The notes: a model not told the origin generated them from the letters alone. Shown: positions 12,576-27,229, numbered from the stretch's first letter. The stretch: DNA of 64,000 bases from Ornithodoros turicata (GCF_037126465.1 NC_088204.1:76445807-76509806); one strand, 5' to 3'. Translations and numbers: made by a program.

Positions 12576-13651
12576 GGAATATGTCTACATTCCATTCCAT
12601 CTTTTATGCACCTAATCTAGGCCCTCTTCCAAGAACGTTGAGGAGATTCCTCACTTGTGTCCTCAGTAGCTTCGATACTGCTCCCTGCACGTGGTACAGT
12701 CCTTAAAGCTACTCGTGCGTTGAGCACTGCCAAAAACGGCATCTGTACTCGACATAGCGAAACCTGGGAGCCAACCACATAAAATGACATGTACAAGGCT
12801 CTGAGGACGGCGCTTAGGGATTTCCTCAAGTTCGTGCAAGCGGTACCCCCGAGGTGGGCTCACCGTATCGTACTGTTCCCAGTTCTGCCGCAGTGACACA
12901 CTGAAACTGGTCTCCCCTTGTACTGTTGCTGAAGTGTACACTTTCCACATACTTCCCTCGAACATTTCTTTTATACGTATATTTTACGCTTGACGTCGCA
13001 GTAGGCTGCAGTCGCACAGCGACATAACATAAGGCACAGCTACGACGGCACCCTTCTTGGTCTCACTACGTCACGTGTGCACGACACACCAATCCCCTGT
13101 AAGAGATCGCTGTCCTGCCGTACACAACGTCACTGCAACCTAGTAGTATCCTACCATTCATTCATAATCCCAGTAGCAACCGGACAATGAGGTTACTGCT
13201 GATTACTCTAGTTCATATCGAGAAATAACTCGAAGCATCTTATGCAAGATAAGGCATCTACAGTTTATTCCGACCTGTTCTCAAGGCTATGCCAGGTCGG
13301 TCGCCTGCCCGATCTACTTTTTTGCTTCTTGTCGTCCGCTTAGATAACTTCCTCCATTTCCAGGGGCCGCGCCCATGTTTGGATAGGAACCAAGAGAGCC
13401 ATATTAAGAGGTCGCCGAATAGGTGACATCGTAGTAATTGGATCCGGATTGCAACCTTATATGCACTGACACAGATGTCTACATAGTCCTCACTACACTT
13501 GGGTGTGCTACTTCCAGAAATAAATGTTGCCATGCACTCGTTCCATTAGTTATATAACTTGTCTAAAAAAGTTGCTCTCTGCCCGGTACTTTGTGAGATG
13601 AGGTAATTCACTTGAAAAAAGTCTAGGACACTATAATCATTTTCCTTGTTT

Positions 13652-14124
13652 CAGTAAAGTGCCACTGACTTAAAAAAATGATATTTATTTTGTTTCGTAT
13701 TATAAACCAACCTCGCTCAAAGGGTCAGTACGAAAAATGTGAATCACATCAGTGAGCGTTAGGCGCTTCCACAAATTTTCAAAGGAACATACAAAACTTA
13801 ATAGTTTCGGGTTCTCCGAGGGTAGGTGACGTCACCGCAATCTCTGGAGACTATCTCCCAGCAACGGCGCACGCACCGTCTCTATCTCCGCCTCACGTTG
13901 AAAGACTGCCAGCAGTTGTACTCGTAGCAGACGGAAATCTACCTTCGAGGAGCAATGTTGCCAGACGGTACCCTATGACGCCATATACCTCTCAAAACTG
14001 GAAATTAATTTTATGAAACTTCAGAGAAGAAGAATATTTTGGGACAATACACTGTGAGACAAATGTATGAATTCTGTGGGAGTCTCAGAAGACACGTGAT
14101 TTAGTCCGCAGTGGCACTTTAAAC
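13652..14124. repeat. DNA transposon-derived element with AAAGTGCCACTG termini
   Basis: The left end has AGTAAAGTGCCACTGACT. The right end is its inverse, AGTCCGCAGTGGCACTTTAA. There is no coding sequence between them. Confidence 0.65.
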
Positions 14125-17100
14125 AGTGTTTGCATTTCAAATGTAAACATCATGACACGAGGTGGTGTGCTCAGCGGGCAAGGCAAAGGTTGTCACCACT
14201 CTACCCGCTCTCTAATATGTAGTGGTTCCGTCGGTCCTGAGGAAACTGCCCCCCCCCCCCCCCCCCACACACACATACACACAGGCAGAGGTGTAAAGGC
14301 CGATTTTGCCTCATTGCTGGGCAGGCAAAGAGTACATATAGGACTATGACTATGTTATATGGTTTCTATACCTCAGCTTCTATAAGGCCCTCCGCTGTTA
14401 TCTATAATGACTAGCAGCCTGCTAGCGCAAAATACGATTCATTGAACGACAATTTGCCATCCTCTCTAGCTCGCTTATAGTGAGGTATAGGTAGATAGCA
14501 ACGCGTTATTCAAAGAGACGCCTGACAAGGCCCCAATTACATTCTAAAGTCAACTACGTAGGCAGCTTCTTTGATCCGATCCAGTCAAAAAAGCATAGAA
14601 ACAGGTTTCATGGCAGCGCCTTGACTTCGCTGAAGGGATTACGCCTATACCGTCGGTATGATTTCATATCTGGCGTCGTTGAGAGATTTGAGTGAGGAAT
14701 GGGAACGTTAATTGGCATCGTAAGTGTATCGTGATGACATGCAAAGACGTCTTGAATGGTTTTTGAGACGTATTTCTATTATTATATTTGAGACATATAT
14801 ATTTATTGTCAGATGAATTTAGTTTATTTTTTCCTTGTTTGCGTGCAGGACTGGAATTTGAGGGGTGTCACGTATGCCCTTGTTTGCCAACAGAATCTAT
14901 GTATTTGACAGTAGACTGATAAATATTCGTTCTTACGAATAAACCGAGGCATTAAAAGTCCTTTCAAAAGACGCGTAGATCCACGAAGACGTTTATTTCA
15001 AAGCAGCAGTCCTGCGCAGCCCAGACACCTTTGACACCAGAGACCTTTGAATGCGATCAGCGCCACGTTAGTCCTAGCAAGCGCCGCCTCCAACGCCATC
15101 TCTTGTCAGACAGGTATAACAGCACATGACAAGAAAATATCCCACCTTTGCCCCGCAATTCTCTCCTAAGCGTTAACAATAGATAATCCGCACACATACA
15201 CACACAAATCTGTCTACAACGCAGTCGTCCGCGCTGTCCCTAATCAGTATGGCATATATAGTCGCCACAGCATTTCTCCGCAATCGACCATACTCTCGGA
15301 TTAGATCTCGTATCTAAGGGGTACGGCTACAGACAACAGCCGTGAAGGTGACAGCTCATTTTATGGCGTTCTCTGGTGGAACGCCAATAACGTAGCGTGA
15401 CTGACGGGGGACAAATTGGCCAGTCTGGAAACCTTGACCCGTCTCCCTCTCCCAATCCGTCCGTCACTATCCGTATTGCGCGGCACTCTTATTATAACAG
15501 CGTTGTGGAGATCGCTTCGAAATATACGAAGCGTCCATGAAGGTGGCCAGGCACGAAGATGTCTTCAGAACAACACAGGCGAACAATTAGGGGATCGAGT
15601 GAAAGAAAAAGTATACCCTCAGAGAGATGGACGGTATAGAAATAAAATAAAGAGAGGGCACGATCCGATATGTACTTTTCTAATAGATGTTTTTTTTTTT
15701 ACATTTTTGACTCATTGACGCGCTAACTTCCAGCATATTTTTTCTAGTGGGGCAGTGACACTTTGACGCTTGTGATGAATCATCGCACCATGCGCACATT
15801 GTACTTCATGCCTGAGAACCCAAGAAAATTTTGTTTTTTTTTTCCTTTATTTTTATTATTTTTTTTCTCTGAGATGTCATATCCATCTGCGGCAAAACTT
15901 AGAATGTAGGTTCCCATCCGTACAAATAACTCTCTTCTACATTAATCTGTCGTGGCTTGGCACAAACCGTTATTAGCAATTATTACTATTAATTTGTCTA
16001 CGTATTGCTTACTTTATTATAATAAAACTTTTTGTAAAATGTGGGACATCGGCTCCTCGAATATACAGTATCCGATAGAGTACCTTCAATAATTACCTTA
16101 GATAATACTAATACCGCGGTGGTAGTACCACAGCCAGCAATTTCTAAAAAGGTACCCCTATTTTAACTGAACATCGTGTTTATTTATAACTAGTCGCGTC
16201 ATCATCATTATCATCATCGATCTTTATAACCCAGATAAGTACGCTCGGGCGACATTCTCAGAAAAAATATAGGTTTCTTTTTTCCCCCTTTCCCTTCTTC
16301 TTCGTTTCCAGTTGGAACGTGTGGTGAGGAATGTCCAAGCGCGTGACAGCTGTTTCAGTCTGTCAAAGATTCACTCCTTCGTTTCGATCTTCGTCGTCGT
16401 ACAACGACACAGCTTTGTACCGGTGCGCCTGAGACCAAACTATACCGCTGTACCTCCACCGTCCTCCTCGCCATAAATTGCGACACCTCTCGTGACGCGT
16501 TATGATGTAATGACACAGTTTTCAGCCCCCTCGAAGCGTATTCCGTTTCTCAATCTTCAAAAACAACGAGGCACAGAAAGACAACACCTAATTTCCCAAT
16601 CTTGACGGGGAACGAGACATCGCAGCACCTTCATAAAAAAAAAAAAGAAAAAAAAAAAAACACAGGCGTAGCTGATGTGTACCTTCATCGCCCGCTGCGC
16701 TTGGCGTCGTTTTTCTTTACAGAGTTGGAAACCATGGAGTGAGCGAAGATGCGCTGTGACTTAGCGGAACGCATCGTTGTCGTCTGTTAAAAGAGGGTTT
16801 TCGCCGAGACTTTCCAGAGAGCAGCTGAATGAAAAAAAATGCTGACCCACTTCCAGAATCTTGTGCTTCTTTTCTTTTGTGCATTTCTCGTTTGTGTTTT
16901 GCGATCCCACAGAGTGTTGCAATTTTTTCTTCTTCTTACTTTGTTCTTTCTGTTTTGACAACAGTCGTCGCGGTTAATCAACTTTGCTCTTCGGTTCGTT
17001 TATTGCGGGCGTTTCTCTGTTTGTGGCTGCAAACTCGTTATGCTTATTAGGAGTTCTTATTTGCGCTATAGGACTTTCGCCTCCCATCCACATTCATGGG

Positions 17101-20100
17101 CTCCCATTTTCTCGCATTCGCGCGATTCCGAAGAAATTTTCACGTTTGCTCGATATTCATGACATTCTCAGAAAGTAACTACTTAGAAAAAATAAACAAC
17201 GCGGTAATTGTTTTCCGTAGACGCTAATGCTGTAGACTATAGTATGTGTAGACATTAGACCCTAAACTGTTTCAGCAACTGGCATGAAAGCAACAGAGCT
17301 GTAAATCAAGACGGCATACATGACGTGGTACGACCGTGAGAGCTCCTTATCAAGAAGGAAAATGAAACAATTACTTTCAATAATACGACGTAGAAACGTA
17401 GTCCCCAAAACCTCTGCCACAAGACAAACGAAAGTCTGGAATCTGCCTAACAATATATCAGCAACAGAACATAATCTACGGTCGGAATGCAAAGCTGTCA
17501 TGCGATAACTCGCCGCAAGGTAACACAGTGGACGAAACCGAAACAACATAGCCAAGCAGAAGACACGCCTCGAACGACATCACGTGATACACTGAGCGAA
17601 CTCCCCTTACTAAGTCAGCCCAAACCTTTAGTGCGTCCTGTAGTCGTTCGAGAATGTTATGCGTAGTCATACTCGGCAACACAATACTGACTGCGAATTT
17701 TTAATGAGGCACTCGTTTGCAATGCGCAGCAGACGAATACTAAACATAGCAGACGATTACTAGAACGTAGCAGACGACCTCAGCGTGTGCAAGAAAAGAA
17801 GACAAGAAGCAGGAAAGTCGGCTGAACTTTCGCCCCACTGCACGAGGAAATGCGGGAAAGCATAAAAAGAAAGAACCCTTTAATATCTGCTTTTTATTTT
17901 CCCCGTGGTGACGAGAGAGGGCACCACCACAATTTGGGTGGAGCATTCATACCTGTTTATGATATACATTGCGTATAGCGAACATTACGAGGTGTGCGAC
18001 TACGTGGTATAAATATAGAGTGGCGTAAAGCTCGAAGAAGGAAGTGTGACACTCATCTTGCAAGAGTTGTGACCTCCTCGGTTTTCTTCTTGACGCGGCT
18101 TTTAATAAGATGTGCCCGACTTGCATGTTATGGATCCCTGCTGAACTGGAGCAACTGTGTTCCAGCTTTGGTGAGGTTTTAGGCGGCTATATTTAGAAAG
18201 GTCGCGCAACGGAGCGAGGTCTTTGCTACAGGAACGGCCGGTATAGGTATGGTCTTGTTCCTGACAAGATGTGAGCTACGATGATTGATGCAGCAATGCA
18301 GGTAGCGCGTATCTGGACACATGGATCATGGCTTTTATTATGCCGGAAGCGTCCAAAAAATGCTAACCACCCCCCAAACACACACATAGGAGCAGCATAT
18401 TTCGTTTTAAATACGTATCATGTCACATTACAGCTAGTAAGACCGGCGGAGTTTGTGCACCACAAAACCCCGAATCATCAACATCGGTTTATAGTTTATA
18501 TTACGTCAACAGTACACATACTCTGTTGTGTTTTGAAGTGCTCCTATTCTGCAGTGCAGAATAGCAAAATCGTTATACGCCGGGAAAAACTATTCACTCG
18601 CTCCTTCTAACCATGCAGTCGAAAACGTTATTTCGACTTCCAAACCATCTTCACAGCCTTCCTTCTTCCTCTCTTATGCTCTCATAGTTCCCTCCAAACC
18701 TTTTTATATTTTTTTCGCACCCATACATCACCGCAAATCACCAACCGTGCACCACATGCACGCAAAATACCTTTCATCCAACCAGCCTTCTGCTCACACA
18801 CAAGGAAGCAGACGATTCGCAAGGAGCAGTCCAATGTTGCCCGACCAAAGCGCACGGCACTGCCAAGGTCAACGGCCGACCGCGACCACCTCGAACGAAC
18901 GGGCGGGCGGCCGATTCCAAAAAGAAGAAAAAAAGAGCAAAGCAGAAACGATGGACCTCTACGACGACCAAATTATTCCCCTACTCACCCAGAGGCGTAT
19001 TTCTGCATTCCCTGGCTGCTCCCATCGGCTATTTAGCCCCCCGCCCTCCCGTTGCAAAGCACCGGAACGAGAATACAAAAACGAAACTAGGAAAGAATAC
19101 AGAATGTTGAAACTGGTGCGGTCCACATCTTACCCAGATAAGAGACAAGGTGGTGATGTTACTTGGCCTTTTTGTACTGGCTTAGGGACCGTACAAGACC
19201 GTATGTGCCGTTACAGCATTTAAAGCGGTCGTAATGTATTGCAAAAAAAGGAAGTCTGAAGGAAGATATCTGATCCTGCTTTGCGGACGATAAAGCGGAG
19301 TTTTACCGCGGCCGAACGCAAATAAGCGGAAGATGGACGGTTATCGGATATAGCGTTGATCGTTATATCCGAACCGTCGTAAAAATTGAACCTTAGCGGC
19401 TTTGGATTTCGTTTGTTCTTGTTCTAAGACCGTAAAACGTGGAAGTCTATTGACCGGAAGGCATAATCTTGTTTTGGAATCATCGGACGTGTCTTTACTG
19501 CATGTGCACACATGCAGTTCACAAAGAGACGATCCGGTTTGTTTCCGTAGCCCACGGGAACGGAAGTAGACGCGTCAACACGTCCTTCTCAACGAGGACT
19601 TCACTCTCGACGCCAGGGAGAAAAAAAAAAAAAATAATTGGTGCTCCGTATCAACCTTGAAGAGCTAATTGCTATGAGAGTCACTTTATTATAATACGGC
19701 CTTATAGTGCGCACACACACACACACACATGACAAAGAATACCCGAGCGTGTGTGTGTGGCTCAAAGGCTTTGTATGATGATACCGCAAAAGCCCTTCTC
19801 ACTTGTACAGAGGTGTTTAGAAAGCATCCGAGGATTGGGCAAGACGACATTCAGGGCGTGCTATAAGTACAACGGGCCAAGGCTGATTGGGGGGGAGTGT
19901 TACGCCTGGTAACTTTTGCCTTTGTGTTCGTAATTGACTTGTTGGAGTTAAGAAACGTTTAGAACGTACTTGCGCGGTTATAGCGTTACGCGTATTGCGG
20001 AGAAGTGGTGATGTTTCGTTATATGATTCTACGAATAGACTGTTTGTCAGGCACGCCGATATCACTTGTAAACAATTTGCAGTTATATAGGTCCGTGCGA

Positions 20101-20257
20101 ATATTCTGATTTTCGAATACTGAAGCGAATAAGTATGTATACGGCTCAATTTCCGAATCGAATATAGAATATACTGTATTGGAATTTCGAATCGAAGCTG
20201 TCTCTGTTCCAAACAGAGTATATTTGAATTGTTCGTAAGCCCAGAACTCCTGTGCTG
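14125..20257. other. No recognisable gene; simple repeats
   Basis: The stretch holds an 18-nt poly-C run (14249-14266), an (AC)n run near 19711-19728 and A/T-rich DNA. Plus-strand frames at 18281-18610 and 18747-19223 (158 codons) show no domain. Undetected 5' exons of the downstream claudin-like gene could lie here, but I cannot point to one. Confidence 0.35.
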
Positions 20258-20438
20258 TACAGTCAAACTCCTTTACAACGAAGCTCAGGGGACAGCAAAA
20301 AAAAAATCGCAGTAAAGGAATTTTCGTTAAAAAGGATGTCCATTATTGGACCTATAGGCTCCAGCGGGACCGCAAAAAAAATTTGCTGTAGTGGTATTTT
20401 CGTTAAAAAGGTGTTCGCTATAAAGGAGTTTGACTGTA
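20258..20438. repeat. Mariner/Tigger-type MITE
   Basis: The terminal inverted repeats are TACAGTCAAACTCCTTTA and TAAAGGAGTTTGACTGTA. The outermost TA on each side fits a TA target duplication. Internal TTTTCGTTAAAAAGG is repeated. Confidence 0.85.
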
Positions 20439-20809
20439 TATGCGTTCGGTTCAATGTATATCCAGTCCTTTTGTACTAAGGTCAGGAAATATCATTACAG
20501 TGTCTGTTTTAAAATGAGCATCAGCGCAGCCCTTGCTAACTGATGAACCCCCCCCCCCCCGCCCGGGGCTTTGGGAGGAGGATACGTTTTGTCGTTAGTA
20601 AGTACGTGTCGTCGTCCTGTCAGACACCCCTACGCAAAGAAGAAAATATTTATATTTTTAGGCGTAATTGTGCGTATTTTTACGTGTTTTCATTTTTATT
20701 TGTTCGCGTTTTTATTGCTATTTTTACGGGTATAATTACGTGTTTTACGCGTAAATGTCTCACTCTGTTAAGCCGTATCAATTAAAAGATATCCTTGATC
20801 TTCTTTCAG

Positions 20810-23800
20810 TGGAGACGTTTATGTCACCGGTACAGACAGACTGCATCAATGTCAACTACTACATCCCCGAGGACGAAACGTCGGACCAGTTCTCCGAACA
20901 ACGATGGGAGAGATTACGTGAGTAGTGACGCTTTTTTTTTTTTCCCTTTACTCTCAGGGGTTTATATACGTACGCGGAAAAGCAGCAGACGACGACCGAT
21001 GGGATTACGCGCGGCGGTTCGGCAGCGACGATGATCTCGAAATCCGATTGGTTGCGGCTGGTTGGAATGTAAAGATACGCAGAATGTATTCACGTTGAAG
21101 GAGTAGAAATGACAGGACGGCAATGGAAGCACTTTGAAGGCTAACTAGGAAGAAATGGAAGTGGCAAAGATCCACCGAATTTGTTCCCTCTTATGGGCGA
21201 AGAGTGTCGCAGACGCTATATGGTCGAGACAGTCTTCCAATTGCGCTTATTTGCTGAGCATGTAACTCAACGCCGTGATTCATGATTTTTCAACTATGCA
21301 GCATAAAAGACGCGGGCACAATTGGTTATGAACAAAGAACGGGACGTAAACCCTGCATACTCTCGACTAAGCGAAAAATTTATTGGGAAAGGGTATTTAT
21401 ACAGAAAATGCATTTTCTACGCATTTTCTGTATAAATACCCTTTCCCAATAAATTTTTCGCTTAGTTGAGAGTATGCAGGTCTTCGTCCCGTTCTTGTTC
21501 ATAACCAATTGTGTCCGTGTCTTTTATGCTGCATAGTTGAAAAATCATGAACCTGTACAAACTACCCCGCTTTGTCTCGCTACTCAACGCAATGATTCTG
21601 CGTGTGCCATCGCCATAGGTGGGCAAATTCACTCGCGACGGTCATCACGGACATCATTCACCATCACATCGTGGAGAACGATGCGGTGTTGAGCAATGGG
21701 CTGAGAAATATATATATATTGCCGAACGATGTCCAATGATACGTTGTGAAGTTGAAGGGTTATGATGTCGACGTGATGGGCTGTGAGCGACACAAAGCAT
21801 GACGTGAAGTTGAATGAACTCCTGGAAAAGTGCCAACTTATGAGACAATTGATGTTCTGAGGCTGGAACACATAGAGAAAGGACAAATACATACAAAGCC
21901 TCAAGCGCCTAAGAAATTGATGACGAAAGATGGAAGCCAACTTATGTCATGTGCGCCATCATGAAGCACCAGGAAGGAACACACAGACGTGGTCCGGGCC
22001 TTTCACTGATAGTCACGGTCAACTGCCAACCTGATTGGTGTTATGACGCACTAATCAAATAACGCAATGTGTGAGGTTGAAAATATCCAGTAGCAGAACT
22101 AGTCAGGAGACAAGTTCAATTTCTCCCTGGTTTTCTTTTAAATAATCAATCAATCAATCCACGCCTTTCTCGGCCTCTTCGATACCGTGGCGGGCGCTCT
22201 GCTGAAAATAGTTTTAGTGCATCATACGCTATCACCTTTCCGTACGTAAGAGATAGCGCGTGGTGGTTCTGCGCAATGCGCAAATCTCCGTTTATGTCTT
22301 GCGCATGCGCAGAACCACCAACGCTATTCCTTACGTACGCAGAGGCGATAGCGTACGATACACTATATAAAACTCACTAATGACTTTCCAAAACGTTACG
22401 AGTTCGTGGAATGCTGCACTCGGCAGCACTAATCGTGACACAGACGCATTTTCCTGAAACAGCAGCGGCACAAATAAGAGGCATTTTCCTGCAGAAAAGA
22501 CGGCGTGCTCTAATAATAAATTGCAAAGGGAAAACGCGAGGAAAATCCCGCTCGGTCTGACCGTGAAACCCGCGACGCGGTGGCCCGGAACAGATTCCGT
22601 CTTGTGCCCCTGCTCTCGTAATAACGTACCGTATACATATATTCTAAAATACTGCATCACGCATCACATTAAGGATCATGATATACACGCATACATACAT
22701 ATACGTCCTCTCCAAGAAGGAAAATTTCGATATGGTATCGGAAGATTAAAAGCGGTCCACAGTGCGTGGCACGAATAGCGGCACAGCACGTGGCTTTGTG
22801 TACAAAAGTGGTGATATATTGCGCAGGTTCGTGATGTCGATTTTTAATTTTTTATTCGTTAATTTTAATTTTTTTGTGTTGTTTACACAATTGCAGGCTA
22901 CCGCGAACAGTCTGGCAGGGATTTCCTCAGGATAGTCGTCTTGGGATGTGTCCCATAGGGGGGGGGGGGGGGGGGTGACGACATCCATATTTCCTGCTTT
23001 TCTGGCAAGCACCTTGAGAGGGGGGAGGGGGCATTAGGGAGATCCCTGCAGTCTGACCGGACCTACACAGTGGCTTGTTCTATAAAGCAACCGCTTAAGC
23101 TTTCCGAATTTTGCCTTCAACTGAACCGTTATCCGCCTTGCCAATTTTGATCGTAATAGGGGATGGAGGGGTTACGTTATAGCGAACGGCGCTTCAACTG
23201 CCGTACATCGTTGAACTACATTGCCGCTTAACTGCCACGCTGTCGGCGTTAGCGATGATCTTCGTGCGGAAATTGACGCAATAACCGACAACATGATCGT
23301 AATACCCGGGTTGACGTTATATCGAACATCATTTTAAGCGAGTTTTCCTCCCTTTCGCAGACATGGCCCGCTCAGTGGTGGCTCTTTTCATCATCTCTTT
23401 TTCTTCGCCTTCCTGTCTTTCTTCACGGGAATCGCCGGATGTTGGAAGCGCTCAAATAGCAACATCATCGCCACGGGACTTCTGCAACTCCTTTCAGGTA
23501 TGCTTCAACTACTCCATTGTTCGGCTTCCTGTACACCTACAGCTGCAGTATGCCCAACTTGTTCCACTGACGTCTTAAGAAACACTGTAAACTAGGAAAT
23601 GTGCAAAATTCTAGAATTTTGGTGCAAACACGCTGCTCTGACCAAGAAGTGCTTGATACAGAATGACTGGACATCTTGAGCATTGGTACGTTACTATGTG
23701 AATAGCAAAGCTGCACATCAAATTATGCTGCCACTACTCGTAAAACGCCTATATATTTATGCGACGCAATCCGAAAATATGGAACTAATGCGAAAATGAA

Positions 23801-25424
23801 TGTTCCCAGAATGCTTTCGGTGGGAAGTGACGGTGTCGTGCGGTATTATTATATAGTGACCATCCACAACATATCTTCTGGTTGAAAGTAACTAAAACAT
23901 GAACTCTTTTACTCCAACAGCATTAACTGTAGCCGGCTCCATGGGACTGTGGCATGGAGTCGAATATTACGACTTCAAGAAACTCCACGACAGCATGTCC
24001 TTCTATTCCTGGCCAACGGTAAGCGTTATTGAAAATTGTAGGACATTCGAGAAACCCAATCTCAAATAACTACTATATACAGCACGTCCCAGTTGACTTC
24101 GAACAGATTTTTTAAAAATATACATATCACTTTTTTCCCCCAAGAGGAAATCAATTGCAATATAGTATATGCTGAAGGGCACCAGCAAACTCCTAAGGCA
24201 ATGCCCTGATTGACTTTCAATAATGAACTTTTTAACTACTCCACTGTAGTTTTGCTACAGCTCTAGGTACTTTTTAACTGTTAACTTTTTAATTATGGAA
24301 GAACATCTGGTCCCTTTGGTCACTTGATACCGTTGCCGTTTTCAGAACAAAAATCCGTCCGATAGATCGGCACTGTGCTCCTTCACCCTCTCACATTGGG
24401 GGTGAAGGGAAGACGCGTCTCCGAAGATGCGCAATGAACAAAATAAAGAAGAAAATGGTGTTCCTTCACGATTTTTTTGCGGATGATCTATCGAACCAAT
24501 TTTTGTTCTGAAAACAGCAACGGTATCAGGTGACCGAAGGGACCAGATGTTCTCATTGGGGCGAGCCTCGTAGCTGTTATAATCAAAAAGTTAATTATTG
24601 TAAGTTAATTAGGACACTTGCCTTAAGAGTTTGCTGGTGCCTTCCTAAGGAGTGCCCTTCAGCATATGCTATATTGCAATCGATTTCATCTTGAAAAAGT
24701 GATATATACATTTTCTTAAGATCTGTTGGCTAGGACACACTGTATGTAGCAAACAGCCTTCAAAGTGCTGCTACCTAACTGCTGGCCAAAGCCCTTGGTA
24801 TTCATTCTGAAACTTCGATAGACACATGGGCTAGCTCATGATATATGAAGAAAAACTTTATAGAAAGTAACTGCTTTGAGGCTGGAACACAGAAATAGAC
24901 TAACACAATTATTTCAATTTCAAGAACCCCACCCGAGACAGGGACAAAAAGAGACTGAATTTTTTGTGGCATGTTTTTCGTTTCCGCGTCAGAAAGCATT
25001 AAAAGCATATGTTTGAGAGTTTACACTAACTTTACGCTAAGCCCAGCAGTGCCACGTGTCGTACCTTTTAACCGCAGAAGCTCCTCTGCACGACTGAACT
25101 GCTTCGAAGCATCATATAAGCGCAGTCCTAACCACTCACGACGGAATCCCGTTCCAGATCTTGCGCCGCAGGGGCATCACGGAATTCTACTACGGCTGGT
25201 CGTACATGCTGGCCTGGGTCGGAGTCGCCACCAGCCTCCTCACTGGCATCCTCTTCCTGGCCGCGGCCCGCTGCCTGCGCCGCGAGAAGAAAGCCGAGCA
25301 GGCAAAGAACATGCAGTACCTCATGCCAGTGTACCCAGACAAGAGGCAGCCGTACGGGTACGCAGCGTACCCCGGACCGTACTACCACCATGGCGGGTCT
25401 CAGTACGGCCCTTACGGATACTAA
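20810..25424 (+). CDS. Claudin-superfamily (PMP22/CACNG-like) tetraspan membrane protein, partial gene model
   Basis: Exons read on the plus strand are 23361-23497, 23921-24018 and 25158-25424 (stop TAA), all with GT-AG junctions and matching phases (1 nt completing a phase-2 codon, then 1, 0). A likely upstream exon at 20810-20917 ends in GTGAGT. The joined protein has a hydrophobic segment FFFAFLSFFTGIAGCW (TM2) and a second one starting IIATGLLQLL (TM3). A loop containing GLWHGVEYYDF follows, then YYGWSYMLAWVGVATSLLTG (TM4) and a basic stop-transfer stretch. The cytosolic tail is rich in Tyr, Pro and Gly and ends QYGPYGY. The YGW-S start of TM4 and the overall arrangement match the CACNG/claudin superfamily; the exact subfamily is unknown to me. 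TM1 and the start codon are not located. The 20810 exon is the weakest part, because two of its frames look protein-like and only one keeps phase. Confidence 0.7.
21279..21551. repeat. Long hairpin (near-perfect inverted repeat), intronic
   Basis: The arms of about 130 nt run from TTCATGATTTTTCAACTATG to its complement ending TCATGAA. The centre is AAATGCATTTTCTACGCATTTT. The arms differ at only a few positions (GTAAACCC versus GTCTTCG region, and single mismatches). It lies in the putative first intron of the claudin-like gene if exon 20810-20917 is real. Confidence 0.85.
22210..22375. repeat. Foldback MITE (family D), copy 2
   Basis: It shares the GTGGTGGTTCTGCGCAATGC core and the GCGCAGAACCACCAACGC mirror with 11148-11311. 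The outer arms are GTTTTAGTGCATCATACGCT and GCGTACGATACACTA. Confidence 0.75.
22958..22975 (+). repeat. 18-nt poly-G run
   Basis: An uninterrupted run of 18 G. It is one of several G or C homopolymers of 16 nt or more in the window. Confidence 0.95.
24078..24744. repeat. Large foldback element in a claudin-like intron
   Basis: Left-arm motifs (TACAGCACGTCCC, AGCATATACTATATTGCAAT read in inverse, CACCAGCAAACTC, CATCTGGTCCCTTTGG, TTTTCAGAACAAAAAT) recur in inverse order on the right. The right arm contains ATTTTTGTTCTGAAAA, CGAAGGGACCAGATG, GAGTTTGCTGGTG and CTAGGACACACTGTA. Arms of about 280 nt flank a centre near 24390-24470. It is non-coding. Confidence 0.8.
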
Positions 25425-26958
25425 GAAACCCCACGATGCGAAGAATCCTGCACACATTTGTTCTGTTTTGAAACAAACACGTTCGTCGGAGGCCTTAGTT
25501 TCAGGGGCCGTCCCTGATGATGCCGTCTGCTAATTTTCTAGCAGCATTGCGGTTCAGTTAGATCTAAAGGTTTTTTTTTTTCTGGAATCTCTCTCCTAAG
25601 GGTAATGTGGATTGGAACTATTTGGCCGAAACGGATCCGTAGACATATGTTATAGTTTCCGAAGCCTCGTATTTATTACAGCTGCGCCAGTATGTAGCCT
25701 GCATAGTTTGAAGTGTACCGAACGAGACGTAAAGCTGAAACTACGTGAGAGAGGCCCCCCCCCCAGGAGGTGTCCTCGATGAATGCAGAGTAACAGCTCA
25801 AGGGAGTCTAGTGCAAGCATTAACTCCTCCAAAAACCCAACCTATACATTTATGCCCCCTGTAAATATCCCACACCTGCAGAACGTCGTCTGCAACCCTT
25901 TGTAACATGCCGGTACGGAAACCACAATGCCAACTTGGAACTCTAAAATAGACATACCCTACTCAAAGTGTGTGTTTCCCAAGCCGCCCATGATGCGCGC
26001 ATCCGTACGTGCTCTTCTGCTAGGGATCTAGATGCTCAAAGGCACGACGGTCGTCAGGACATTCCAAAATTAGTCTTCGAGAGCAGTGCTGACGTGTCGC
26101 ACCGCAGAAGCTCATTAGATCGCTTTTCTTTCCAAAGACCCATGAACTCGTGGCATCATGGGAACGGGTGATGGAACGTTATTGGTCATATTTTCTACGG
26201 TTTTGCAAACTCCTATGGACCGATTCTGGCACCAAATCTGTTTACGGTACTGCTTACTAACAGCTGTAAGCATTCTGTCAGGAAGTTTGACTAATGGACC
26301 TCTGTATCATAGCAGTAAGCCACCACCGGACATCTCACGGCACTAGTTAGGAGCCTTAACAAAAGGTTAACCACCATACAGTCTCACACCACCATTACAT
26401 GCAACTTGTGTCATACCTCACCTCTCCCCCGCTTCATACTACGATGAAATTACCTCCGCCACGTTTCCACGTTGCACACATTTGCCAATGTGCCTTAGTG
26501 GCAGCATGTTGCTGTTTTTGAGTTACTTGTTGTTCTCAGCGAGTGTAAATTAACAGTTGCAAATCATCAATATCATCCTCATCATTCTGTATTCATACAG
26601 CATGCCCATCCTTTGAAAGCCAAGTCCAAGAGTATCCTCTGAAGATGTAACTTATACTCTAGATGACTAAAGAGATTGCAGACGCAACCTCGATATAGTG
26701 AGCTTTCCTTTAACAGCAAATACTCGCCTTCGAATATGTACGTGTTTTCTTTTTCTCTTTGAGCACGATGTTGTTCGTCGTGTTCTAGGAACAGCCCGCT
26801 ATTTTCTCCTAGATTTTTCTACCTAATGGTTTGAGGAATGGTCAGTTTGGGTGATCGTTGAAATTTTAGTTCTCTTGTTTGCTGGACGAGTGGAAGGAAG
26901 TCATAGCTGTGTGATTCGTAGTTGGAAGTGTGGACAATCTCATTTCTTCATCTATAAA

Positions 26959-26964
26959 AATAAA
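26959..26964 (+). terminator. Probable poly(A) signal of the claudin-like gene
   Basis: AATAAA is the first canonical hexamer I find downstream of the TAA at 25424, giving a 3' UTR of about 1.5 kb. The assignment is by position only. Confidence 0.5.
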
Positions 26965-27229
26965 GTGTTCTATAACCCAAATCGGTACATTGGTCTCATG
27001 CACTGCTCACACGTTCAAGTTTTCTACTGCACTCTGCAAGCATATTTTTTTAGTTGGCACTGACAGGATTGTGTGTCACAATGCTGGCAAGGTTTGTAAC
27101 ATAACATATTGTATTACCTCATAACAAGCTTTGGTGCCCCATAACACGTCCAAGCAATGTGCCATCTGTACAGGACAGCACCCCACATTGTAGCCGAGCC
27201 ACACACTCACTTAAGCCACACAGCAGTGC